Source: Gammaproteobacteria bacterium CG22_combo_CG10-13_8_21_14_all_40_8
GTDB lineage: Bacteria > Pseudomonadota > Gammaproteobacteria > Enterobacterales > GCA-002770795
Length of the DNA: 5,687 bases
Direction of reading: 5' to 3'
NCBI GenBank assembly: GCA_002770795.1
Contig: PCTP01000101.1
Location: 1 to 5,687, forward strand
Shown here: piece after piece, positions 1-5,377 of the stretch
Position numbering within the stretch: position 1 is the first letter of the stretch
Layout: every line of letters begins with the position of its first letter
Notes under the pieces: model-generated
Seen by the model: the letters and a program-made list of their open reading frames with translations, nothing else
Database searches by the model: none
Told to the model about the DNA's origin: nothing
Position numbers and translations under genes: made by a program

Positions 1-33
1 TAAAGGTTGAATAATCTAAACCAGTCTCCATAA

Positions 34-39
34 TATAAT
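34..39 (+). promoter_or_regulatory. candidate -10 box upstream of trxA
   Basis: A perfect TATAAT lies about 95 nt before the trxA start codon. No convincing -35 element sits 16-18 nt upstream; the nearest TTGA-like sequence (TTGAAT, 7-12) is 21 nt away, which is too far for an ordinary sigma-70 promoter. A 7-bp AT-rich inverted repeat (GAATAAT at 9-15, ATTATTC at 38-44) overlaps the hexamer and could be an operator or chance. The real trxA promoter may instead be further downstream or outside the window. Confidence 0.3.
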
Positions 40-94
40 TATTCGCCGCTTTTGTTGTGGCAAAATTTAGTTGTACCGATTAATATACCCCATT

Positions 95-114
95 GCCCCA
101 AATAAGGGCGTTTT
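95..114 (+). other. small terminator-like hairpin in the trxA leader
   Basis: GCCC (95-98) pairs with GGGC (106-109) around a 7-nt loop and is followed by four T residues (111-114). A T-G wobble can lengthen the stem to 5 bp. This is weak for an intrinsic terminator. It sits just upstream of the trxA ribosome-binding site (AGGAG, 120-124), so it could be the end of an upstream transcript, a mild attenuator or chance. Confidence 0.25.
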
Positions 115-133
115 AAAGTAGGAGCATAATTCA

Positions 134-460
134 ATGAACGATAAAATTGCCCATGTTTCAGATGCCTCATTTGAGGTTGATGTCCTTAAGTCAGACACCC
201 CTGTTTTGGTGGATTTTTGGGCGGAATGGTGCGGGCCATGTAAAATGATCGCCCCCATTCTTGAAGAAATTGCTACAGAATATACAGGCAAAATTAAGGT
301 GGCCAAACTCAATATTGATGAGAACTCAGCAACGCCTCCTCAGTTTGGGATCCGTGGTATTCCCACTTTAATTTTATTTAAAGACGGCGCGGTTCATGCC
401 ACTAAAGTGGGTGCTTTATCAAAATCTCAGTTGGCAGCATTTTTAGATAGCAGCCTGTAA
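134..460 (+). CDS. trxA: thioredoxin 1 (TrxA)
   Basis: This is a complete 108-aa thioredoxin, the usual length for the bacterial cytoplasmic form. It reduces disulfides in client proteins (ribonucleotide reductase, PAPS reductase, peroxide-defence enzymes) and is itself recharged by NADPH-thioredoxin reductase. The single thioredoxin fold carries the redox site W32-C33-G34-P35-C36. The buried aspartate is D27, the partner lysine K58, the helix-kink proline P41 and the cis-proline P77 in a GIPT motif; all correspond to E. coli TrxA residues shifted by one. There is no signal peptide, so it acts in the cytoplasm. The start is supported by AGGAG nine nt upstream of the ATG. The gene is followed at once by a strong intrinsic terminator, so it is probably monocistronic although rho lies next on the same strand. 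A trxA-rho neighbourhood is common in gammaproteobacteria. Confidence 0.97.
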   Translation: MNDKIAHVSDASFEVDVLKSDTPVLVDFWAEWCGPCKMIAPILEEIATEYTGKIKVAKLNIDENSATPPQFGIRGIPTLILFKDGAVHATKVGALSKSQLAAFLDSSL

Positions 461-466
461 TATTCG

Positions 467-507
467 AGGCACCCTGTTTTTTATTGAGAAATCGGGGTGC
501 TTTTTTT
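467..507 (+). terminator. intrinsic terminator after trxA
   Basis: An inverted repeat with core GCACCC (469-474) and GGGTGC (495-500) extends by wobble and AT pairs to about 10 bp (467-476 with 493-502). It is followed by seven T residues (501-507). The stem begins 7 nt after the trxA stop codon. The opposite strand lacks a T-run after the stem, so it terminates plus-strand transcripts only. It separates trxA from rho transcription. Confidence 0.88.
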
Positions 508-535
508 GAAATATAGTATTAATGTGAATTAAAAT

Positions 536-564
536 TTGACCTGAGCGCTGAGCAGTGCTACCTT
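536..564 (+). promoter_or_regulatory. candidate sigma-70 promoter for rho
   Basis: TTGACC (536-541) is a good -35 match. It is spaced 17 nt from TACCTT (559-564), a mediocre -10 that is preceded by TGC (556-558), giving an extended -10 character. The predicted start is near 571, leaving a leader of about 140 nt before the rho ATG. The spacer contains a short imperfect hairpin sequence (GCGCT/AGTGC, 545-558) that might be an operator. Some rho promoter is expected here because of the strong terminator upstream, but the exact hexamers are inferred. Confidence 0.4.
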
Positions 565-570
565 AATACG

Positions 571-607
571 CAACCTGCAGAGACAATCGTTTCCCTTGCC
601 CAGGTTG
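571..607 (+). repeat. 7-bp perfect inverted repeat at the 5' end of the rho leader
   Basis: CAACCTG (571-577) is perfectly complementary to CAGGTTG (601-607), with a 23-nt loop rich in pyrimidines. If transcription starts near 571, the stem would form at or very near the 5' end of the rho mRNA. It could protect the end of the transcript or present the loop to a protein. It has no T-run and is not a terminator. Function is inferred only. Confidence 0.45.
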
Positions 608-713
608 ATCAATTAAACAAAAATCAAAAAAACCATAAAAATATTCTCAATTCACGGAAATTTTTTGCCAACAAACCTCCCATGGTTTCAATACACCTAT
701 AGAAAGTCATTAC
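608..713 (+). promoter_or_regulatory. G-poor, C>G leader of rho; possible Rho-loading (rut-like) region
   Basis: By hand count these 106 nt contain 23 C and only 7 G, and positions 608-655 contain no G at all. The C residues are spread through unstructured, A-rich sequence and become dense at 668-681. Such unstructured C>G RNA is the usual loading site of Rho. In E. coli, rho is autogenously regulated by Rho-dependent attenuation in its own leader. No start-proximal GGAG-type site is visible before rho; only AGAAAG (701-706) is present. The rut assignment is inference, because rut sites have no strict consensus and this tract is richer in A than in C. Confidence 0.4.
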
Positions 714-1973
714 ATGAATCTTACCGAACTCAAAAAAAAACCAATCAATGATCTTATCGCTCTAGCCCAAGAAATGGGGTTAGAAAATATCGGCCGTACT
801 CGCAAACAAGATGTTATTTTTGCGGTACTTAAAAAACATGCTAAAAGCGGAGAAGATATTTTCGGCGATGGTGTGTTAGAAATTCTACCGGATGGCTTCG
901 GCTTTTTACGATCTGCCGATGACTCTTATTTGGCAGGACCAGATGATATTTATGTCTCTCCTAGTCAGATCCGCCGTTTTAATTTAAGAACGGGAGATAC
1001 TGTTGAAGGTAAAATTCGTCCACCTAAAGAAGGTGAGCGCTATTTTGCCCTATTGCGTGTGAATGAGATTAACTTTGAATCTCCAGAGCAGGCCAAAGGA
1101 AAAATTTTATTTGAAAACCTAACACCACTTCATCCTAATCAAAGAATGCGCATGGAACGTGGTAATGGCAGTACCGAAGATGTGACCGCCAGAATCATTG
1201 ATTTAACAGCACCAATCGGTAAAGGGCAGCGTGGTCTCATTGTGTCGCCTCCCAAAGCAGGTAAAACCATGATGTTGCAGAACATCGCTCAATCTATTTC
1301 ATTCAATAACCCAGAATGTGTTTTGCTGGTCTTGTTGATTGATGAGCGCCCGGAAGAAGTGACAGAAATGAGCCGAACGGTTCGTGGCGAAGTGGTTGCT
1401 TCTACTTTTGATGAGCCTGCAAGTCGCCATGTTCAAGTGGCAGAAATGGTTATTGAAAAAGCTAAAAGACTTGCTGAACATAAGAAAGATGTGATTATTC
1501 TTCTCGATTCAATTACCCGTTTAGCTCGTGCTTATAACACGGTTATTCCTTCATCGGGTAAAGTGCTAACGGGTGGTGTTGACGCCCATGCATTACACAA
1601 GCCTAAAAGATTTTTTGGCGCCGCTAGAAATATCGAAGAAGGTGGTTCTATTACTATTATTGCGACAGCCTTGGTAGATACCGGTTCTAAAATGGATGAG
1701 GTGATCTATGAAGAATTCAAAGGAACTGGCAACATGGAACTTCATTTAGATCGCCGCATCGCTGAGAAAAGAGTCTACCCAGCCATCAACGTCAATCGTT
1801 CTGGTACCAGAAAGGAAGATCTATTAACCACACCAGATGAACTGCAAAAAATGTGGATTTTAAGAAAAATCATTCATCCCATGGATGAGATTGATGGTAT
1901 TGAGTTTTTAATCGATCGTTTAGCCATGACTAAAACCAATGATGAGTTTTTTGACTCCATGAAACGTCAATAA
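714..1973 (+). CDS. rho: transcription termination factor Rho
   Basis: This 419-aa protein has the same length as E. coli Rho. Rho is a hexameric RNA-dependent ATPase/translocase that loads on C-rich nascent RNA and releases RNA polymerase. The N-terminal helical domain (about 1-47) is followed by the RNA-binding cold-shock-like domain with the RNP1 motif DGFGFLR (60-66) and primary-site residues Y80, E108 and Y110. The ATPase domain contains Walker A PPKAGKT (179-185, with K184 and T185), catalytic E211 next to R212 (the bicyclomycin pocket in E. coli), Walker B ILLDS with D265, the Q-loop around 278-290, the R-loop around 322-326 and arginine finger R366. All of these sit at E. coli numbering, so the protein looks fully active. 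The ATG at 714 gives the canonical MNLTEL start, although its ribosome-binding site is poor (AGAAAG). ubiD follows after 36 nt with no terminator. Confidence 0.98.
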   Translation: MNLTELKKKPINDLIALAQEMGLENIGRTRKQDVIFAVLKKHAKSGEDIFGDGVLEILPDGFGFLRSADDSYLAGPDDIYVSPSQIRRFNLRTGDTVEGKIRPPKEGERYFALLRVNEINFESPEQAKGKILFENLTPLHPNQRMRMERGNGSTEDVTARIIDLTAPIGKGQRGLIVSPPKAGKTMMLQNIAQSISFNNPECVLLVLLIDERPEEVTEMSRTVRGEVVASTFDEPASRHVQVAEMVIEKAKRLAEHKKDVIILLDSITRLARAYNTVIPSSGKVLTGGVDAHALHKPKRFFGAARNIEEGGSITIIATALVDTGSKMDEVIYEEFKGTGNMELHLDRRIAEKRVYPAINVNRSGTRKEDLLTTPDELQKMWILRKIIHPMDEIDGIEFLIDRLAMTKTNDEFFDSMKRQ

Positions 1974-2009
1974 GTGCGTCAATAAAAACTTCCATAAAAG
2001 AAACTGTCT

Positions 2010-3500
2010 ATGCGTATGAAATACAAAGACTTGCGCGATTTTATCCAGCTTTTGGAAAAAAAAGGTCAATTAAAGCGTATTTCTATTCCCGTTGATCCTA
2101 TTTTAGAAATCACTGAAATTGCGGACCGCACATTAAGAATGGGCGGACCGGCATTATTGTTTGAGAATCCAAAAGGTTATTCGATTCCTGTTCTGGCTAA
2201 TTTATTTGGAACCCCAGAAAGAGTCGCATTAGGTATGGGTCAAGAGTCTGTTCAATCTTTAAGAGAGGTTGGAAAGCTACTGGCCTATCTGAAGGAACCC
2301 GAACCTCCAGAAGGATTTCTTGATGCCATTGAGAAATGGCCTGTTTTCAAACAAGTTCTCAATATGTCTCCCAAGGTTTTGAGTAAAGCACCCTGTCAAC
2401 AGGTCGTTATCAAAGGGGACGATGTGGATTTGGGAAAATTACCCATACAAACTTGTTGGCCTGGTGATGTGGCTCCTTTGATTACTTGGGGTTTAGTGGT
2501 GACTAAAGGGCCTGATAAGCCTCGGCAAAATTTAGGTATTTATAGACAGCAGGTTATTGCAAAAAATAAAGTCATTATGCGTTGGTTGTCCCATCGTGGT
2601 GGGGCTTTGGATTTTCGCTCTTGGAAACAACAGCATCCTGGAGAAAACTTTCCTATCTCAGTAGCGCTTGGTGCTGATCCGGCGACTATTTTAGCCGCAG
2701 TAACACCAGTTCCAGATACCTTGTCTGAATATGCCTTTGCGGGATTATTGCGTGGTTCTAAAACCGATGTGGTGAAATGCCTCAGTAATGATTTGCAAGT
2801 ACCTGCCAGTGCCGAATTTGTTTTAGAAGGTTATATCTCCCCCCATGAAATGGCATCCGAGGGGCCTTATGGTGATCATACTGGTTACTATAATGAGGTG
2901 GAGTCTTTCCCTGTCTTTACCATAGAAAAAATTACCCATAGACAACAACCGATTTACCATTCGACTCATACAGGAAGGCCTCCTGATGAACCTGCCATTT
3001 TGGGTGAAGCCCTGAATGAAGTGTTTATCCCTATTTTACAAAAACAATTTCCAGAAATAGTCGATTTTTATTTGCCACCAGAAGGGTGTTCTTATCGTTT
3101 AGCCATTGTGACCATCAAAAAGCAATATCCCGGTCATGCCAAGCGGGTGATGATGGGGGTTTGGTCTTTTTTGCGTCAATTTATGTACACAAAGTTTGTG
3201 ATTGTTACCGATGATGATGTCAACGCAAGAGATTGGAAAGACGTGATCTGGGCAATGACAACCCGAATGGATCCAGCGCGTGATACCGTCCTCATTGAAA
3301 ATACCCCCATTGATTATCTTGATTTTGCTTCACCTGTAGCAGGATTAGGTTCTAAAATGGGAATGGACGCAACCAATAAGTGGCCTGGTGAGACACAACG
3401 CGAATGGGGACATCCCATTGCAATGGATGCCCAAGTTAAATCGCGTATTGATGATCTTTGGGATGAATTGGGTATCTGTAAAAGAAACAGTGCTCGCTAG
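2010..3500 (+). CDS. ubiD: 4-hydroxy-3-polyprenylbenzoate decarboxylase (UbiD)
   Basis: This 496-aa protein matches the length of E. coli UbiD (497 aa) and is collinear with it. The enzyme decarboxylates 3-polyprenyl-4-hydroxybenzoate to 2-polyprenylphenol in ubiquinone synthesis. It uses prenylated FMN, which is made by the separate enzyme UbiX (not in this window). Recognisable landmarks are the cofactor and metal-binding segment NLGIYRQQ (174-181), RWLSHRGGA (191-199), E240 in DTLSEYAFAG, and the catalytic stretch EGPYGDHTGYYN with E284 and D289. The C-terminal half (MMGVWSFLRQFMYTKF, DDDVNARDW) is also strongly conserved. Two starts are possible, ATG 2010 (MRMKY) or ATG 2016 (MKY). Neither has a strong ribosome-binding site; an AAAAGAAA tract lies 6 nt before the first. 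The 36-nt gap from rho suggests co-transcription. The gene converges tail to tail with the minus-strand cluster, with one base between stop codons. Confidence 0.97.
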   Translation: MRMKYKDLRDFIQLLEKKGQLKRISIPVDPILEITEIADRTLRMGGPALLFENPKGYSIPVLANLFGTPERVALGMGQESVQSLREVGKLLAYLKEPEPPEGFLDAIEKWPVFKQVLNMSPKVLSKAPCQQVVIKGDDVDLGKLPIQTCWPGDVAPLITWGLVVTKGPDKPRQNLGIYRQQVIAKNKVIMRWLSHRGGALDFRSWKQQHPGENFPISVALGADPATILAAVTPVPDTLSEYAFAGLLRGSKTDVVKCLSNDLQVPASAEFVLEGYISPHEMASEGPYGDHTGYYNEVESFPVFTIEKITHRQQPIYHSTHTGRPPDEPAILGEALNEVFIPILQKQFPEIVDFYLPPEGCSYRLAIVTIKKQYPGHAKRVMMGVWSFLRQFMYTKFVIVTDDDVNARDWKDVIWAMTTRMDPARDTVLIENTPIDYLDFASPVAGLGSKMGMDATNKWPGETQREWGHPIAMDAQVKSRIDDLWDELGICKRNSAR

Positions 3501-3501
3501 T

Positions 3502-3699
3502 TCAACTACTCATAATCACATAATTCACCACTTTAAAATCACTTTTATTGGGTTGGATATTATTATCGTTGGGAAAAGAGAGTTCAATATTAACGGATCG
3601 ATCAACGGATGATGAGCTGGACGTTTCTGTTGCTGGCGCTGGACTCAAACAAGCGCCTGATAAGAGCCTGTATAAAGCTGGTTTTAAAGAGACTGACAT
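3502..3699 (-). CDS. small serine-rich protein of unknown function (65 aa)
   Basis: I do not recognise this protein. The ORF begins at an ATG 8 bases past the HAD phosphatase stop codon and ends one base from the ubiD stop. AGGAAAG lies ideally spaced (6 nt from AGGA to the ATG) and overlaps the HAD stop TAG, which is the main evidence that it is translated. It has 14 serines in 65 residues, including five in a row (27-31) written with mixed TCC, AGC and TCA codons, so this is not a simple nucleotide repeat. Residues 32-62 alternate polar and hydrophobic residues and could form beta strands. A short basic, weakly hydrophobic N-terminus ending in LSGAC (13-17), then a Pro/Ser-rich stretch, recalls a lipoprotein. 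However, serine at -3 and an arginine inside the hydrophobic run make the lipobox poor. It may be a genuine operon member, a lineage-specific small protein or a remnant of a longer gene. Confidence 0.5.
   Translation of the reverse strand: MSVSLKPALYRLLSGACLSPAPATETSSSSSVDRSVNIELSFPNDNNIQPNKSDFKVVNYVIMSS
3635..3657. repeat. 6-bp GC-rich inverted repeat inside the small ORF
   Basis: GGCGCT (3635-3640) and AGCGCC (3652-3657) form a perfect 6-bp stem around an 11-nt loop on either strand. It is the most GC-rich hairpin near the convergent junction, about 135 nt past the ubiD stop. Neither side is followed by a T-run, so it is not a standard intrinsic terminator. It could stabilise the 3' end of ubiD mRNA or be chance within a coding sequence. 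Confidence 0.3.
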
Positions 3700-3702
3700 A
3701 AG

Positions 3703-3709
3703 CTTTCCT
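3703..3709 (-). promoter_or_regulatory. Shine-Dalgarno sequence of the small serine-rich ORF
   Basis: On the minus strand AGGAAAG overlaps the last two bases of the HAD stop codon TAG and precedes ATG 3699 by 6 nt counted from AGGA. Its match and spacing are better than those of rho or ubiD in this window. It decides the start of the small ORF over any longer reading of that frame that would overlap the HAD gene. It also suggests translation by ribosomes finishing the HAD gene. Confidence 0.55.
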
Positions 3710-4409
3710 ACAAGTGTTGAATATATTTCATCATTTCTGCAATTTGAGCATGATGGCTGATTGATCCCAAGTACTGAGTTGAAAAATCCGTTGGGATCAT
3801 GGGTTGTGCCAATCGGTTTGGGTTGTACCATAGAGCCTTCATACCACAATGAAGCGAGCCGAGCACATCATTTTCGAAACTATCCCCTATATGAATAACC
3901 TGCTCTGCATCGACTTTTAGCTTTTTTAAAATGCTTTGATAAATCTTTTGATCAGGCTTTTTGGCCTGTACATCTGCAGCACAAACTGAATAGTCGAAAA
4001 AGTGATCCAATCCAATGCTCTTGAGGTTTATATTACCATTGGTGGCTGAAACTAACTGGTAGTTAGATTTTAAAGCATTTAGACAGCTGATAACTTCTGG
4101 AAATAACTCAACGCGATTGCGCCACTCATAATAATAGTCAAAAAAATAATCAGCCGCTTGCAAGGGGATATCAAACTGCGCTAAAACTTTTTCAATTTGT
4201 TGTTGTTTCAGTGAGGCAATATTGGGGTTGTTGGGATTGGCTTGGATGATGGCCCATCCTAAATCCTCAAAGGCTTTTTGATCATAGAGCGTACTGATTT
4301 GTGGATATTGTTCAACAAGGTGATTATAGAGTTTTTGTTTGGCGCGCGCTATAGCCTGATGGTTGTCCCACAAGGTATCATCCAGATCGAAACTGAGTAC
4401 TTTAATCAT
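3708..4409 (-). CDS. yigB: HAD-superfamily phosphatase, YigB type
   Basis: This 233-aa cytoplasmic protein has all four haloacid-dehalogenase motifs. Motif I is DLDDTLWD (nucleophile D8, acid/base D10). Motif II is T123 in SATNGN, motif III is K151 in AKKPDQKIY, and motif IV is GDSFEND (D176, D181). An alpha-helical C1-type cap lies between motifs I and II (about 15-100). The TNGN signature and the position directly after xerC are those of E. coli YigB, which hydrolyses FMN and the riboflavin intermediate 5-amino-6-(5-phosphoribitylamino)uracil. Substrate identity here is inferred from position and general similarity, and HAD phosphatases are often promiscuous. The ATG overlaps the end of xerC by 8 nt (ATGGATGATTAA arrangement) and AAGGA precedes it by a suitable distance, indicating translational coupling. 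Confidence 0.9.
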   Translation of the reverse strand: MIKVLSFDLDDTLWDNHQAIARAKQKLYNHLVEQYPQISTLYDQKAFEDLGWAIIQANPNNPNIASLKQQQIEKVLAQFDIPLQAADYFFDYYYEWRNRVELFPEVISCLNALKSNYQLVSATNGNINLKSIGLDHFFDYSVCAADVQAKKPDQKIYQSILKKLKVDAEQVIHIGDSFENDVLGSLHCGMKALWYNPNRLAQPMIPTDFSTQYLGSISHHAQIAEMMKYIQHL

Positions 4410-5331
4410 CCATTTTTTCCTTTTTATCTGGATGCATTAAAGCTCTGGGGTGCGCGGCATCGTATATTTTGGCTAAATGGCTGAAATCAACATGGGTATA
4501 AATTTGTGTTGTCGCTAAGCTGGCGTGACCCAATAATTCTTGAACTGCGCGTAAATTATGAGAATTTTCCAATAAATGAGTAGCGCAAGAATGGCGCAGC
4601 ATATGAGGATGAAGGTGCGAAGGCAAACCTAATTTGAGTGCCCAGAAATTGAGTCTGGTTTGGATGCTTCTTACCGATAGCCTATGGCCATTTTTCGATA
4701 GAAATAGCGCTTCTTGGGGATTGCGTTCTTGGTGGAAATCTATGCGTTTGTTTAACCAGATATTCAGTGCTTGGTGCGCTTTTGAACCAATCGGCACGTA
4801 ACGTTGTTTAGCGCCTTTACCCACTACTTTTAATAGGGCATCGTCCTGGGGTAAATGAGAAACATCCAAACTCGCCAGCTCAGAAAGTCGCAGACCCGAA
4901 CTATAAAACAACTCCATAATGGCGCGATCTCTCGCTTCTATGGCAGTTTCTTGGGGGATTTGATGTAAAAAGTCGGAGAGAGTTTCCGCATCCACCTGTT
5001 TTGGGAGTCTTTTGTGGACCTTGGGGGCTTGAATAGATTTGGCTGGATTCATCTGAACCCATTTTTGTTTGATCAAATAATGATAAAACCCGCGTATTGC
5101 AGAAAGACGCGTGTTGATAGAGCGAGAGGATAAACCCGACTGATGCCATCTTGCTACCAAGTGTTGAATTTCTGCGGGCAATAGCATGGGCCATTTAGGT
5201 GTTGAACCAGACCAAAGGGTCATTGCCGTGGCTTCGAGTTGGCGTTGATAGTTTTTAAGCGTATGTATCGAGTAACCTTTTTGTGTTTTCAGGTTTTCAA
5301 TGTAGCAAGAAATCCACTGTTCAGGTTGCAT
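4402..5331 (-). CDS. xerC: site-specific tyrosine recombinase XerC
   Basis: This 309-aa protein is slightly longer than E. coli XerC (298 aa). With XerD it resolves chromosome dimers at the dif site during division, under control of FtsK. The N-terminal SAM-like core-binding domain spans about 1-100 (TLKNYQRQL, NTRLSAIRGFY). The catalytic domain has the complete set R148 (SSGLRLSEL), K172 (GKGAKQR), H243 and R246 (HPHMLRH), H269 (LLGHASL) and nucleophile Y278 (TTQIYTH). R148 and K172 fall at E. coli XerC numbering. The tail YDAAHPRA is typical of XerC and not of XerD or of phage integrases, so I do not read this as a mobile element. The ATG at 5331 matches the family start; GAGAAG lies 9 nt upstream and may be partly masked by a short hairpin (5340-5354). 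The gene follows the DUF484 gene after 46 nt and overlaps the HAD gene by 8 nt. Confidence 0.96.
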   Translation of the reverse strand: MQPEQWISCYIENLKTQKGYSIHTLKNYQRQLEATAMTLWSGSTPKWPMLLPAEIQHLVARWHQSGLSSRSINTRLSAIRGFYHYLIKQKWVQMNPAKSIQAPKVHKRLPKQVDAETLSDFLHQIPQETAIEARDRAIMELFYSSGLRLSELASLDVSHLPQDDALLKVVGKGAKQRYVPIGSKAHQALNIWLNKRIDFHQERNPQEALFLSKNGHRLSVRSIQTRLNFWALKLGLPSHLHPHMLRHSCATHLLENSHNLRAVQELLGHASLATTQIYTHVDFSHLAKIYDAAHPRALMHPDKKEKMDD

Positions 5332-5339
5332 AGATAAGT

Positions 5340-5354
5340 CTTCTCAATAAGAAG
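5340..5354 (-). promoter_or_regulatory. short hairpin covering the xerC ribosome-binding site
   Basis: On the minus strand CTTCT and AGAAG form a 5-bp stem with a 5-nt loop. The downstream arm is most of the only SD-like sequence before xerC (GAGAAG). This could damp xerC translation or make it depend on ribosomes leaving the DUF484 stop codon. The stem is AT-rich and weak, so the effect may be small. Confidence 0.25.
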
Positions 5355-5377
5355 TCAAAAAAAACAGATCGCAAAAA

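Noticed and set aside
67..312. Minus-strand ORF overlapping trxA
   Set aside because: It is antisense to the conserved thioredoxin active-site region and shows no recognisable protein features.
3498..3508. Palindrome TAGTT-C-AACTA at the ubiD stop codon as a terminator
   Set aside because: The loop would be a single base, which cannot fold, and no T-run follows.
3388..3612. Plus-strand ORF overlapping the end of ubiD
   Set aside because: It is an out-of-frame shadow of the conserved UbiD C-terminus running into the junction; no SD or recognisable features.
3548..3760. Plus-strand ORF of 70 codons after ubiD
   Set aside because: It would start at TTG with no SD-like sequence, and it lies antisense to the small serine-rich ORF and the end of the HAD gene. 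The minus-strand reading has a proper ATG and SD.
3700..3849. Longer N-terminal extension of the small minus-strand ORF up to 3849
   Set aside because: It would overlap the well-supported HAD gene by about 140 nt in another frame. The internal ATG at 3699 with AGGAAAG explains the start better.
4901..5194. Second-frame minus-strand ORF inside xerC
   Set aside because: It lies wholly within the conserved xerC coding sequence in another frame and resembles no protein.
4402..5331. Tyrosine recombinase as a sign of an integrated element
   Set aside because: Family-typical XerC length, the C-terminal YDAAHPRA signature and its place between DUF484 and yigB show the housekeeping recombinase. No att repeats, tRNA or cargo genes are nearby.
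5310..5362. TTGACT on the minus strand before xerC as a promoter -35
   Set aside because: A correctly spaced -10 would fall on the xerC start codon and is a poor match, so transcription would begin inside the gene.
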